From Lunatibacter salilacus (GTDB lineage Bacteria; Bacteroidota; Bacteroidia; Cytophagales; Cyclobacteriaceae): a stretch of 64,000 nt of DNA. Shown here one piece after another: positions 9,101 to 17,603 of the stretch. The translations under genes were made by a program, and so were the position numbers. Location of the stretch: NCBI RefSeq assembly GCF_009797935.1, contig NZ_VOLC01000014.1, forward strand, positions 124,001 through 188,000, in the 5' to 3' direction. How positions within the stretch are numbered: position 1 is the first letter of the stretch; every line of letters starts with the position of its first letter. The notes under the pieces were generated by a model that made no database searches, had not been told where the DNA came from, and saw only the letters and a list, made by a program, of their open reading frames with translations.

Positions 9101-11267
9101 TTAGTTCTCGTCCACTCAGATTTAAAGCATTTAAATCTACTCCCCGTAAATCCAAGTCCACCTCTATTTTGGAATTGATACTGTCCAGATCCAATTTAGC
9201 TAAGAGCCCTACATCCAGGTTTTCGTCTTTAAAAGATAAGCTGACACCTCCGACGCCACCATCTATTTCAGCATCAAATTCCAAACCGTCATAATCATAC
9301 CCATATAGATTTAGGTGATAAAATTCTGAATTGAGATTCAGTACAAGATCATCTACTGATGTTCCTAGTGCGGTCAATTCCGCATAGTAAGAAACTACTC
9401 CAAGATTAGGATTGGAAAGCAAACCTTGCAAATCCAATTCAACAATCGAGATCTTGCTTTCCAGCTTGTGGACTTGATCAAACGCATAATCGGCGTCGAC
9501 ATAAATTTCTCCTTCGGGTACAATTAGGTTTGCATTTGCCTGCATATTTTTCATTCCTCCCTTTACCGCCACATCAAGTTGGATTGTTTCTGGGAGCGTC
9601 ATACTTGAGTCCAATTGGGTCAAAAATATTTCCATGTCTGCCCGGTTTGTCTCAAAGGCTATGGGATCAATGTCCACCCATAAGCTGTCCATGTCCAGGA
9701 CATTTTTGATTATCCCCTCCAAGCCGACCCGAGTATTTCCTCCCCAGGCTAGTTGAGCGTTGTTTATATTTAGGTCATTCACACGACCTGATAATTCAAA
9801 ATTGCCTGTTAATGATTTTCTTCCTATTGCTGCAATATTTGGATCGTTTCTTAGAGAAGGTTCAAAGAAATACGCGTCTTGGAGGCCTACTACTATTTCT
9901 GCAATAGTAAGATTCAGGTCTGCTTGAAGATAGTTATCAATTAATTGATCTATATTCTGGTATCCTACTTCCAGATTTGCAAGAATCCGAGAATTGCCCG
10001 TCTGCACTCTTAGGTCACGTAGTTTTATTGTTTTTTGATCAATGGAAGCTCTAAAGGTTCCTTCCCGAAGCTCAAATCCAGAATATTCCTTAAATGAAAA
10101 AGCCTCCAAATCCAAAACGGCTTTTTCCTCACCCAATGCAACCCCATTTGCCTTTAGGGTTAAATCACTTACCGATATAGATGATGGATTGAAATAGCCT
10201 CTGGCTGGTACCTCTTCGGATGTGCGAAATGAAAAGTCATTCTCTGAAAAATGGATCGCTCCTAGCTCAATTTCCCAATCGGGCCATTCAAAATTTGAGT
10301 CAGTTTGAGAAGTTGGCTCAGATTCACCCTGTGTCGAAGTTTGCAGTATGGCTATATCAAAATCCGACCTATGTAGTTCCAATTGATCCAACAGAATCCG
10401 TTTCTCCAACATATTAGCTTCTGGCAAGGAAAGAAAAAGCTCCCCTAATTGAATGTCGGCGGTCATTTGGTCAGGAATCGACTGATAAATCACATTCACC
10501 CCTTCAATAGCTAATCGATCCAAAATCAGTACCGGGTCCCCCGATTGTGAGGGTTCATCTGGCTCTTCTGACTCAAACGGTTTTTCCTGAATATAAGACA
10601 GGTCTGTATTTTTCAACTCAATTTCCGATATATAGAAATCCATTTTGTTGAGATCGAGTTTATTAACTGATAATCCAAGCTCTCCCAACAGAATATTGGC
10701 GTCTAATCCCATGAATTCGTCTACGTAAACCAACTTGGCATCAGAGATCAGTATGGGACCTAGGTCTATCTCCGGATATCCGGTAGAATCCTGTTGATTT
10801 ACAGCATCCTGATCAGGCACTGGATAATCCGCATTATCAGATTTCCCGGAACCGAAAGCATCAATAATAAAATCAAAATTAAATTTTCCGGTTGAATCCC
10901 GCTCTACATTCGCTCTTAATCCCGACCATTCCAATTTAGATACGTGGATTTTACCACTTCGAATCAACGGTAGGAATCTCACACCGGTCTCAAGTTTACC
11001 GGAATATATCAGCGTATCTCCCTCCTGATCTTCCATATAGAGGCCGTCGAGATAGACATTCCCGGAAAATGTGATAAAAAGTCGCTCTATAGAAACAGCG
11101 GTTTGAGTCTTTCCCGCAAGATAAGTTGTTGCCTTTTGAACGACAATATCCTGGCCCCAAGGACTTCTTATAAAAAGGATAAGCGCAGCTATAAGAATCA
11201 GCAGGGACAAAAATATCCAACCGATGACCTTAGCTAATTTGGTGATAAATTTATAACGATTAGCCAA
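6195..11267 (-). CDS. tamB: TamB-like translocation/assembly module protein (DUF490)
   Basis: A very long (1690-residue) envelope protein. An N-terminal membrane anchor (WIFLSLLILIAALILFI, about residues 16-33) is followed by more than 1400 residues of repetitive beta-rich sequence full of LDL/DFDL/LNL patterns, as expected for the groove-forming AsmA/TamB repeat fold. The C-terminal third (about 1250-1660) is the TamB domain. The protein ends in an acidic tail. In proteobacteria TamB spans the periplasm, pairs with the Omp85 protein TamA and is implicated in lipid transport to the outer membrane. Its direct linkage to tamL downstream supports the same pairing here. A Gly-rich stretch (GGDGGGGGAAG) lies near residue 1490. 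Confidence 0.9.
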   Translation of the reverse strand: MANRYKFITKLAKVIGWIFLSLLILIAALILFIRSPWGQDIVVQKATTYLAGKTQTAVSIERLFITFSGNVYLDGLYMEDQEGDTLIYSGKLETGVRFLPLIRSGKIHVSKLEWSGLRANVERDSTGKFNFDFIIDAFGSGKSDNADYPVPDQDAVNQQDSTGYPEIDLGPILISDAKLVYVDEFMGLDANILLGELGLSVNKLDLNKMDFYISEIELKNTDLSYIQEKPFESEEPDEPSQSGDPVLILDRLAIEGVNVIYQSIPDQMTADIQLGELFLSLPEANMLEKRILLDQLELHRSDFDIAILQTSTQGESEPTSQTDSNFEWPDWEIELGAIHFSENDFSFRTSEEVPARGYFNPSSISVSDLTLKANGVALGEEKAVLDLEAFSFKEYSGFELREGTFRASIDQKTIKLRDLRVQTGNSRILANLEVGYQNIDQLIDNYLQADLNLTIAEIVVGLQDAYFFEPSLRNDPNIAAIGRKSLTGNFELSGRVNDLNINNAQLAWGGNTRVGLEGIIKNVLDMDSLWVDIDPIAFETNRADMEIFLTQLDSSMTLPETIQLDVAVKGGMKNMQANANLIVPEGEIYVDADYAFDQVHKLESKISIVELDLQGLLSNPNLGVVSYYAELTALGTSVDDLVLNLNSEFYHLNLYGYDYDGLEFDAEIDGGVGGVSLSFKDENLDVGLLAKLDLDSINSKIEVDLDLRGVDLNALNLSGRELKARIHYKVNWEGNLDNFELRTILEEGTLVLEDRPILIEGFDIVASVGDTLTVATLQSSIMNLELESNSAPDQAFQAFSNYFGRVLGDSLLGYTADSLVLLKLNVDIPRSQVLEQLILPGLESWETFKLSVEFDELGNTFDARIDLPSMIYSGIEIDSLGVRANGQGSEFEIQAGLVSLESGVLSMGRTYVDGKLEDHLFDLDFLSYDGDETLVHVHWNISNDSDTLQLRIDPKNLIFNKKEWEISPENSIRYGSGWIDFQKFELIRNNQRLLVSSDLEDITNEHIGIDFQEFRLGTFTSLLNPDSLIATGFVDGRFVLENPFGATGILADLKINELAVFEVPLGNFSLDAESVGDASYNFLLALKDGGIDFDLEGDYTAAETGAELNLNFDLNELRADVLQGMLAEQLRDGEGSISGNAKVSGTTANPIYEGEFSFNDFGITINAINSKYTVANETVRLNNEGVYLDDFTVNDQGGNTFVISGSVGTEELANPSFDLRLVADNFRVLNSTREDNELFFGRGIIDANLDIKGDLNLPRVNARLKVKSGTELTFIIPETQLDIVERDGVVLFVNRQDPDDILTRRDMEVGNTGLTGYQLAAVLEVDPDASFNIIIDERSGDNLLVSGEANLTLNFDPNGRITLTGSYELTGGHYEMSLYNLVSRRFEIQEGSTITWAGDPLDASLNMVALYRVRTSAAELMAAQTSGMGAEANAQYNQELPFLVYLNIDGNLTRLSPSFRLDMPEQQRGAAGGNVYGQIQMLNNQEGELNRQVFSLMVLNRFFPDRGGDGGGGGAAGIARSSVSQLLSGQLNSLSDNVLGKSGIDLDFDLDTFTDYQTGAPQDRTQLNVNASSRFMDDRLIVQVGSQIDIEGSSQTMDRGNALLGNVSIEYLLTENGRYRLRAFRKNQFESFIDGQLVITGMSVIFNREFNKFPELWKGIERQRKSVLNAIKEDEEGKDEPDEIEEGNDD

Positions 11268-11778
11268 AATTAGTATCTAAAATTATCTGATAAAACTTGA
11301 ACTCCCACCCTGAATTTATTGAAATCATTAGCCTATTTGTATCTAATAAATAATTCCAAGACCGATACTTTCATACATTCTGATCAAAATTTTGAATTAA
11401 TCATTAGCATTCCAGCAAATAATCGGGTGCGTCTATTATTTAATTCTGGTACAAAAACAGTACCACCACCAAATTGGTTTGAATGGACCAAATAATGTTT
11501 TTAAAATGCCAATTATCCCCGTTCATCAACCACGGGACGGGAATGATTTTCCCCGTTCATTTATACCTTCAACCTCAGATGCGACCAATCCGCCTCCGAG
11601 TCATTATGCCAATTATCCCGATACTAGATCCAATTGTAAAATAGGTACTATCCGTATTGAGATTTTGTTATCCGATAACCCTATCCATCCAAAACTCAAT
11701 ATTTGATTATTTAAGCTACCTTATACTGTCAAATTGTCGGTATTTTGTTAAATTTGCCCCTCGAAAGAAGTAGAACAA
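11268..11778. other. Intergenic region between divergent tamB and miaB
   Basis: About 510 bases without a credible gene. It holds two exact copies of ATGCCAATTATCCC starting at 11506 and 11606, exactly 100 bases apart. It also holds a near-duplicate ending in TCCCCGTTCAT at 11512-11526 and 11546-11560. It should contain the divergent promoters of tamB and miaB. A 75-codon frame through the repeats (11479-11706) looks non-coding. Confidence 0.6.
11749..11756 (+). promoter_or_regulatory. Candidate -7 promoter element of the miaB operon
   Basis: TAAATTTG matches TAnnTTTG exactly and sits 23 bases before the miaB ATG, giving a short leader. No clear TTTG -33 element at the usual spacing. Confidence 0.5.
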
Positions 11779-13239
11779 ATGGAGAATTTAATAAAAGATA
11801 TAGCTATTATCCCTGTAGATGATACAGCGGCCTGTGATTTTAAAGTAACTCAAGAGGAGAATACAGGTAAATCAAAGAAGTTATATATTGAAAGTTATGG
11901 GTGCCAAATGAATTTTTCCGACAGCGAAATTGTGGCCTCCATCATGAAAGAGAGTGGATTTGACACAACATCCTCGTTTGAAAATGCTGATGTCATTTTC
12001 TTAAACACCTGCTCCATTCGTGATAAAGCTGAACAAACTGTCCGAAAAAGACTTCAGCAGTTTAATCAACTTAAAGCATCTAACCCTGAATTGACCATAG
12101 GGGTTTTGGGTTGTATGGCCGAAAGGCTTAAAGAAAAATTATTGGAAGAGGAGCAGTTGGTAGATGTGGTGGTAGGGCCTGATGCCTACCGTGATCTTCC
12201 CAATTTGGTACAACGGGCAGAAGATGGGATCAAAGGGGTCAACACATTTCTTTCTAGAGAGGAAACATATGCGGACATCGCTCCTGTACGCCTCAATTCG
12301 AATGGTGTATCGGCATTTATCTCCATCATGAGGGGGTGTGACAATATGTGCTCATTTTGCGTAGTCCCATTTACCAGGGGAAGAGAAAGGAGCAGGGATC
12401 CTCATTCCATTATCGCAGAAGCCCGAACCCTTGTGGAAAAAGGATACAAAGAAGTAACACTGCTGGGGCAGAATGTGGACAGCTACAAATGGTCCCCGGA
12501 AGAAAACAACAAAGCGAGATTAAACAAAAAAGGGGAAGATATAACACAACTTATAACATTTGCAAAATTACTTGAAATGGTGGCATTGGTGAGTCCACAT
12601 TTACGAGTACGTTTCTCTACTTCCCATCCAAAGGACATTACAGATGAGGTTTTGTATACCATGAAGAGGTATCCCAACATTTGTAAATATATTCATCTTC
12701 CTGTCCAAAGCGGTAACAGCAGAGTTCTGGATTTAATGAACAGAACCTATGACCGGGAGTGGTATTTGGAGAGGGTACAGAAAATCAGGGAGATATTAGG
12801 GGATGAATGCGGCATTTCTTCAGATATGATTACCGGGTTCTGTTCGGAGACGGAAGAGGAGCACCACGACACCCTAAGTTTGATGGATCAAGTATGCTTT
12901 GATTTTTCCTACATGTTTTACTATTCCGAAAGGCCGGGAACCCTTGCCGCCAAAAAATATCCGGATGATGTTCCTTTGGAAATTAAGAAAAGGAGACTGC
13001 AGGAAATTATCGAAAAGCAACATCTCCTTTCTATGAAACGGAACCAACTCGACATTGGCAAAGTACAGGAAATCCTAATCGAAGGGCCTTCAAAGCGATC
13101 CGAGGTCCAGTTGAAAGGGAGAAATTCCGCAAACAAGGTAGTGATCGTTCCAAAAGAAGACCTTAAACCTGGGGATTATGTCAACGTGAGAATTTTGGAT
13201 TGTTCATCAGCTACCCTCTTTGGTGAATTGCTGAATTAA
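11779..13239 (+). CDS. miaB: tRNA-2-methylthio-N6-dimethylallyladenosine synthase
   Basis: A radical-SAM methylthiotransferase that converts i6A37 to ms2i6A37 in tRNAs reading UNN codons. Both iron-sulfur sites are complete: the N-terminal UPF0004 domain has Cys42, Cys78 and Cys112, and the radical-SAM CxxxCxxC has Cys187, Cys191 and Cys194 in [12 protein letters not shown]-terminal TRAM domain for RNA binding follows from about residue 420. The 486-residue length is normal, with a slightly long N-terminus. It is the first gene of a same-strand run that continues with the sigma-54 activator 18 bases downstream. Confidence 0.95.
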   Translation: MENLIKDIAIIPVDDTAACDFKVTQEENTGKSKKLYIESYGCQMNFSDSEIVASIMKESGFDTTSSFENADVIFLNTCSIRDKAEQTVRKRLQQFNQLKASNPELTIGVLGCMAERLKEKLLEEEQLVDVVVGPDAYRDLPNLVQRAEDGIKGVNTFLSREETYADIAPVRLNSNGVSAFISIMRGCDNMCSFCVVPFTRGRERSRDPHSIIAEARTLVEKGYKEVTLLGQNVDSYKWSPEENNKARLNKKGEDITQLITFAKLLEMVALVSPHLRVRFSTSHPKDITDEVLYTMKRYPNICKYIHLPVQSGNSRVLDLMNRTYDREWYLERVQKIREILGDECGISSDMITGFCSETEEEHHDTLSLMDQVCFDFSYMFYYSERPGTLAAKKYPDDVPLEIKKRRLQEIIEKQHLLSMKRNQLDIGKVQEILIEGPSKRSEVQLKGRNSANKVVIVPKEDLKPGDYVNVRILDCSSATLFGELLN

Positions 13240-13257
13240 CCTTTTTTTTGAAGACTT

Positions 13258-14556
13258 ATGTATATGATCAGCGAATCTGAGATACTCAGTGTTAAGCAGC
13301 GATTTGGCATTATCGGCAACAGTCCCTTGCTAAATCATGCTATTCAGGTAGCCATGCAGGCCTCCCCTACAGAAATGACTGTATTGATTACTGGAGAGAG
13401 TGGAAGCGGAAAAGAATCTTTTTCCAAAATAATTCATACCCTAAGTACCCGAAAACACGGTAAATTTATAGCCATCAACTGCGGTGCCATTCCTGAGGGC
13501 ACCATTGATTCCGAGCTTTTCGGACATGAAAAAGGGTCATTTACAGGTGCCTATGAAGCCCGAAAAGGATATTTCGAGGTAACTGACGGGGGCTCAATTT
13601 TCTTGGATGAAATCGGAGAAATGCCTCTGGGGACACAAGCGCGGTTATTGAGGGTCCTCGAAAACGGTGAATTCATCAAGGTGGGGTCTTCCAAGGTGCT
13701 CAAAACTGATGTTCGGGTCATAGCCGCCACCAATGTCAATTTATTGAAGGCCGTAGAAAAAGGAAAGTTTCGTGAAGATCTCTACTACAGACTTAATACT
13801 GTCCCCATCTTCGTTCCTCCGTTGAGGCAGCGGGGAGAAGATATTGTGTTGTTGTTTCGGAAATTCACCACCGATTTTTCGGATAAGTATCACGTAAAGC
13901 CCATTATGCTTTCCGAGGACGCAAAATCACTGCTTGTGAAATTTCCTTTTCCCGGAAATATTAGACAGCTCAAAAATTTAGCCGAGCAAATTTCGTTATT
14001 GGAAAACGAGAGGGAAGTATCGGTAGATACCCTTGCAAGGTATTTACCCAAAGAGGGATCAACCTTGCCCGTGACCTATAGAGGCAGTACGGAAGCGCAA
14101 GCTGATTTCAGTGAGCGGGAGATTTTGTATAAAGTCCTTTTTGACATGAAAAAGGACATGACAGAACTCAAAAAGTTGGTCTTGGAGTCCTATCAATCCG
14201 GAGGGCTGAACAGTTCTATCATGAAGAAGCACCAAAATCTTTTTGAGGATATGGAATCTTCGGTAAAATATGAAGAAGAAAAGGTTTCTTCAAATCTTCC
14301 TCTTGTTCTTGAAAATAAAAGTGAAAAAGAAATACAGGATAGAAGCTCTTTATCCAGGGAGTATGAGAATCAAATCATTGAAGACATCACGCATGAAGAG
14401 GATGACAATTCCCTGTCCATTGAGAAAAAAGAGAAGGAGTTGATTCTTCGGGCACTCAAGAAGCACCACAATAAGCGGAAATACGCCGCCATGGATTTGG
14501 GGATATCCGAACGCACGCTTTATCGCAAAATTAAACAATATGACATTCAGGAATAA
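13258..14556 (+). CDS. Sigma-54-dependent transcriptional activator without receiver domain
   Basis: An enhancer-binding AAA+ protein that would drive open-complex formation by RpoN RNA polymerase. It starts directly with the central domain. Walker A is GESGSGKES (46-54), the sigma-54 contact loop reads GSFTGA (93-98) instead of GAFTGA, and Walker B is SIFLDE (113-118). An R-finger region follows, then an acidic linker of about 130 residues (270-395) and a Fis-type helix-turn-helix ending ERTLYRKIKQYDI. No REC, GAF or PAS input domain is present, so the signal is unknown. Its 3' end overlaps lptE by 17 bases, so the two are translationally linked. An alternative ATG lies two codons in (13264). 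The target genes cannot be read here. Confidence 0.88.
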   Translation: MYMISESEILSVKQRFGIIGNSPLLNHAIQVAMQASPTEMTVLITGESGSGKESFSKIIHTLSTRKHGKFIAINCGAIPEGTIDSELFGHEKGSFTGAYEARKGYFEVTDGGSIFLDEIGEMPLGTQARLLRVLENGEFIKVGSSKVLKTDVRVIAATNVNLLKAVEKGKFREDLYYRLNTVPIFVPPLRQRGEDIVLLFRKFTTDFSDKYHVKPIMLSEDAKSLLVKFPFPGNIRQLKNLAEQISLLENEREVSVDTLARYLPKEGSTLPVTYRGSTEAQADFSEREILYKVLFDMKKDMTELKKLVLESYQSGGLNSSIMKKHQNLFEDMESSVKYEEEKVSSNLPLVLENKSEKEIQDRSSLSREYENQIIEDITHEEDDNSLSIEKKEKELILRALKKHHNKRKYAAMDLGISERTLYRKIKQYDIQE

Positions 14557-15073
14557 TATAGTTGCCCTCGGGTTGATCCTGCTTCTTTTATGGGCTTGCA
14601 AGGTGGAGTATAGCTTTACGGGTACTACCTTGGATTACAATGTAACCAAGACGTTCTCAGTGGAAAACTTTTTTAATGATTCCGGCGGCGGCCCGGCCAA
14701 TATGGGCCAGCTTTTCACTGAAAATCTTAAAGACTATTTCCAACGAAACACCCAACTGGAGTTAATCCGAAACAACGGAGACTTGCAGTTATTGGGGGCG
14801 ATTACCCGATATACGCTCACGCCACAGGCCACGGTTTCCAGCCAAAGCCCCAACCAACCGGATCGTGCCGGCCAAATGCGCATAACTATTGCCGTAGAGG
14901 TGGATTTTACCAACATGGCTGATGAAGAGCAAAACATGAAGAGAACTTTTTCGTTTTTCAAAGATTATGACCCACGGAGTATTTCCCTGCTTCAAGTTGA
15001 AACCGAATTGGTGGAGGAGATATTCGACAACATCATACAGGACATTTTCACTTCCACAGTTGCAAATTGGTAA
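14540..15073 (+). CDS. lptE: LptE-family lipoprotein (LPS assembly)
   Basis: A 177-residue predicted lipoprotein. The signal sequence ends LLLLWAC with Cys20 as lipidation site, followed by a small alpha/beta fold as in LptE proteins of Bacteroidota. LptE plugs the LptD barrel and helps deliver lipopolysaccharide to the outer leaflet. The TLDYNVTKTFSVENFFN and LTENLKDYFQRNTQLELI segments match the family pattern, in which the first strand is followed by a helix. Its start overlaps the sigma-54 activator gene, placing it in the miaB-secG run. Assignment is by signal, size, fold pattern and gene neighbourhood. Confidence 0.8.
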   Translation: MTFRNNIVALGLILLLLWACKVEYSFTGTTLDYNVTKTFSVENFFNDSGGGPANMGQLFTENLKDYFQRNTQLELIRNNGDLQLLGAITRYTLTPQATVSSQSPNQPDRAGQMRITIAVEVDFTNMADEEQNMKRTFSFFKDYDPRSISLLQVETELVEEIFDNIIQDIFTSTVANW

Positions 15074-15121
15074 TTTCAATATTTATCTTCTATATTTAGA
15101 ATTATACAAAATCAAAGAAAG

Positions 15122-16027
15122 GTGACAGCAAGGGAATTGATACATATAATAAACAATGGGAATAATCTCAGTGAATTAGAATACCAATCACTGGTACAAC
15201 TTCACCGGGAGTTCCCCTATTTTGTATTGCCTTCCATTCTAGCTGCCAAATACGAGCGTAAGGACCACAGAAAAAAAGACAACGAATTTTTATACCATTC
15301 AGCCACCCAATCCCCAGATCGAAAGAGACTTAAATTTCTTTTAGAAAATCCAATTCCATTTCTTCCGTTTCTTCCAAACCAGGAGTCCTCGGAGGAGAGC
15401 ACCAACCAAGCAAATTTTGAAGTAGATGAGTATGTTGCTCCCATTCCAGATGAATCAAACTTGGATGAGGAAGAAAAAGAAAGTGAACAGATCTCTTCAA
15501 AAGTACAAGAAAAGGAAGTGCCGGATGAAAAAAATGAAGTGCCTATACCTGCTCATGCTCCTGTCAAAAAGAAAAGAAAAGATGTGCTAAAAGAGTTGGA
15601 GGAAAATTTGAGCCGCTTAAAATCAGCCGAACAGGATGATTCACCAGCAGCTAGTGACCTTCCATCTAATCTACACCCCGGCGAAGATAGTCACGAACTT
15701 GAGCTAATGGCCGCAATTAGGGCGCGGGAAGAAAAAAATATTCAGGATGAGAAAAAACAAATTCAAGATGAATTAATCGACGAGTTCAACAAGAAAACAG
15801 TTAAATTTAAGATAATTCCTAATACTGAAGAGGCCGGTGAAACCACCGATCTTTCCATAGAAAGTACCCGTATAAAAGAAGATTTGCTATCTGAATCATT
15901 CGCGAAAATTTTGGTAAGGCAAAAAAAATTTAAGGAAGCCAAAGAAATTTATAAGAAATTACAGTTGAAATTTCCGGATAAAAAGGCTTACTTTGCGGAT
16001 TGTTTAAAACAACTAGAAAACAATTAA
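15122..16027 (+). CDS. Acidic protein of unknown function with TPR-like C-terminus
   Basis: I do not recognise a named family. The first 60 residues look like a folded helical module (ARELIHIINNGNNLSELEYQ). The middle (about 100-250) is highly charged, rich in Glu, Lys and Asp, and probably disordered or coiled. The last 40 residues (FAKILVRQKKFKEAKEIYKK) read like a single tetratricopeptide hairpin. There is no signal peptide, so it is presumably cytoplasmic. The start is a GTG at 15122, since no in-frame ATG precedes the conserved-looking N-terminus. It lies between lptE and secG, 48 and 12 bases away (to the preferred secG start), so it is likely cotranscribed with both. An adaptor role in envelope traffic would be speculation. 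Confidence 0.8.
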   Translation: MTARELIHIINNGNNLSELEYQSLVQLHREFPYFVLPSILAAKYERKDHRKKDNEFLYHSATQSPDRKRLKFLLENPIPFLPFLPNQESSEESTNQANFEVDEYVAPIPDESNLDEEEKESEQISSKVQEKEVPDEKNEVPIPAHAPVKKKRKDVLKELEENLSRLKSAEQDDSPAASDLPSNLHPGEDSHELELMAAIRAREEKNIQDEKKQIQDELIDEFNKKTVKFKIIPNTEEAGETTDLSIESTRIKEDLLSESFAKILVRQKKFKEAKEIYKKLQLKFPDKKAYFADCLKQLENN

Positions 16028-16039
16028 TTCTTGTATACC

Positions 16040-16414
16040 ATGTTTGTAGTATTAATTAGTATCATAATAGTGTTAGCAATTTTGCTCATTTTGGTAATTT
16101 TGGGACAAAATTCCAAGGGTGGTGTAGGAGCAGCTTTTGGTGGAGGTGCTTCTCAGATAATGGGGGTAACCAAGACTGGAAACATTCTGGAAAAGACTAC
16201 TTGGATATTAGCTATTGGTATATTGGCACTTTCCTTGGCATCCTCCGCATTTTATAAGTCAAGTAGTCCATCTGAATTTACATCTCCAAATATCGAAAAC
16301 GCAAGAAAGCAAATACTAACTCCTTCTTTTGAGGAGAACACACTTCTTCCTTCCCCGACTGAAGAAGAATTACCTTCTGAGGAGTTGCCTCTTGAAGAAA
16401 CACCTGAACAATAA
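16040..16414 (+). CDS. secG: Preprotein translocase subunit SecG
   Basis: SecG is the small auxiliary subunit of the SecYEG channel. The two expected transmembrane helices are at residues 1-22 (FVVLISIIIVLAILLILVI) and about 50-70 (WILAIGILALSLASSAF). The conserved loop QNSKGGVGAAFGGG lies between them. A Glu/Pro-rich tail of about 50 residues extends the protein beyond the usual 75-110, a common variation in Bacteroidota. The frame opens at a TTG at 16031. I prefer the ATG at 16040, which starts exactly at the first helix. It is last in the miaB run, followed by a terminator. Confidence 0.93.
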   Translation: MFVVLISIIIVLAILLILVILGQNSKGGVGAAFGGGASQIMGVTKTGNILEKTTWILAIGILALSLASSAFYKSSSPSEFTSPNIENARKQILTPSFEENTLLPSPTEEELPSEELPLEETPEQ

Positions 16415-16436
16415 ATATAATTTTAAAAAGGAATAA

Positions 16437-16468
16437 TGAAAGTCTGCTCTCAGGAGCAGACTTTTTTA
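16437..16468 (+). terminator. Terminator after secG
   Basis: AAGTCTGCTC and GAGCAGACTT form a perfect 10-bp stem with a four-base loop, followed by TTTTTATTTAT. It closes the miaB-secG run. Confidence 0.9.
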
Positions 16469-16575
16469 TTTATAGTCATTTAAAAAAATAAACACAATTA
16501 AGTTGATCTCACTGTAGGTTTTTTGTAAATTGTAAGCTATTTGAAAAACTAAAAACTAACTCAACATTACATTGT

Positions 16576-17541
16576 ATGTTTGAAAATCATTTGACTCTAC
16601 AAGATGTTGGTGCTGATAACTGGCCCAATATTATTATTTGGGCTGCACCTATAATGTTCTTTCTCGTCTTTGTGGAATGGGGGATCAGCTTATATAAGAA
16701 AAGAGACTCCTATGACGGCAAGGACTTTCTTGCCGCTTCCACTATCGGCTTAGTCAATGTTGGTATAAGTGCATTGATAAAATTCGCAATCTTTGGCATA
16801 GCCTTGTTTTTTTGGAACATAAGTCCCTTTAAAATTCCAGTTACCTGGTGGTCTTTTATCTTCTGCTTCTTTGCGTTGGATCTAGCTAGGTACTGGGCAC
16901 ACAGGGTTTCTCACGAGCAGCGGTTTTGGTGGGCAACCCATATAACCCACCACAACTCCAAGAAATATAATTTCTCTGTTTCCTTTCGATTGGGATGGGT
17001 TCAGCACATAAAAATCATCTTTTTCATTCCTGTGATGTTGATGGGATTTGATCCATTTGTTTTCTTTATATGCCATCAAATTGCGGTATTGTATCAGTTT
17101 TGGATTCACACGGAATACATTACCAAGTTACCAGCACCGATTGAGTATTTTTTTACCACGCCATCCCATCACCGGGTCCACCACGCTAGTGACGAACACT
17201 ATCTGGATAAAAATTACGGGTCTACGTTTATCATCTGGGACCGAATTTTTGGTACGTTCATGGAAGAAAAAGAACGCCCTACCTATGGAATTACTAAGAA
17301 TGTTGATTCTTATAATCCCATTTATTTGAATTTCCATGAATTTATAGACATCGTTAAAGACGTTAGAAAGGCGGAAAGTATTTCTGAAGGGTGGAAAATT
17401 CTTTTTTCCAAGCCAGGTGCAGAAATCATTAAAAACAGGGATTTAGCCAGGGAAAAGGCAAAACAGGTGGCCTATCAGGACAGTAGACCCACCCCTTCAT
17501 TAAGTGTGAATGAAAATTCCCTTTTGAAAAAAGAGGATTAA
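16576..17541 (+). CDS. Fatty acid hydroxylase / sterol desaturase family membrane enzyme
   Basis: A 321-residue integral membrane di-iron oxygenase. The histidine clusters are present: HRVSH (about 112-116), HITHHNS (about 124-130) and SHHRVHH (about 198-204). Hydrophobic segments at about 20-40, 60-85, 90-108 and 150-180 place the catalytic site on the cytoplasmic face. Such enzymes hydroxylate or desaturate lipid chains, sterols or carotenoids; the substrate cannot be read from sequence. About 60 residues after the last His box are polar and probably cytosolic. It stands alone, preceded by the secG terminator and convergent with the next gene. Confidence 0.88.
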   Translation: MFENHLTLQDVGADNWPNIIIWAAPIMFFLVFVEWGISLYKKRDSYDGKDFLAASTIGLVNVGISALIKFAIFGIALFFWNISPFKIPVTWWSFIFCFFALDLARYWAHRVSHEQRFWWATHITHHNSKKYNFSVSFRLGWVQHIKIIFFIPVMLMGFDPFVFFICHQIAVLYQFWIHTEYITKLPAPIEYFFTTPSHHRVHHASDEHYLDKNYGSTFIIWDRIFGTFMEEKERPTYGITKNVDSYNPIYLNFHEFIDIVKDVRKAESISEGWKILFSKPGAEIIKNRDLAREKAKQVAYQDSRPTPSLSVNENSLLKKED

Positions 17542-17542
17542 C

Positions 17543-17603
17543 ACCTAAATAGTAATTTAGGTTCTAATAGAGGTCTGGCTGATAATTCAACTAGATCTCT
17601 ATT
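17543..17603. terminator. Paired stem-loops between convergent genes, possible bidirectional terminator
   Basis: ACCTAAAT-AGTA-ATTTAGGT (17543-17562) is followed by an 11-bp stem, AATAGAGGTCT (17566-17576) with AGATCTCTATT (17593-17603) and one G-T pair. The second arm covers the end of the minus-strand gene. T-runs are weak. Confidence 0.45.

Noticed and set aside
11479-11706. 75-codon frame in the tamB-miaB gap
   Set aside because: Runs through the short direct repeats, composition is not protein-like (Pro/Asn/Ser excess), and there is no leader or neighbour support.
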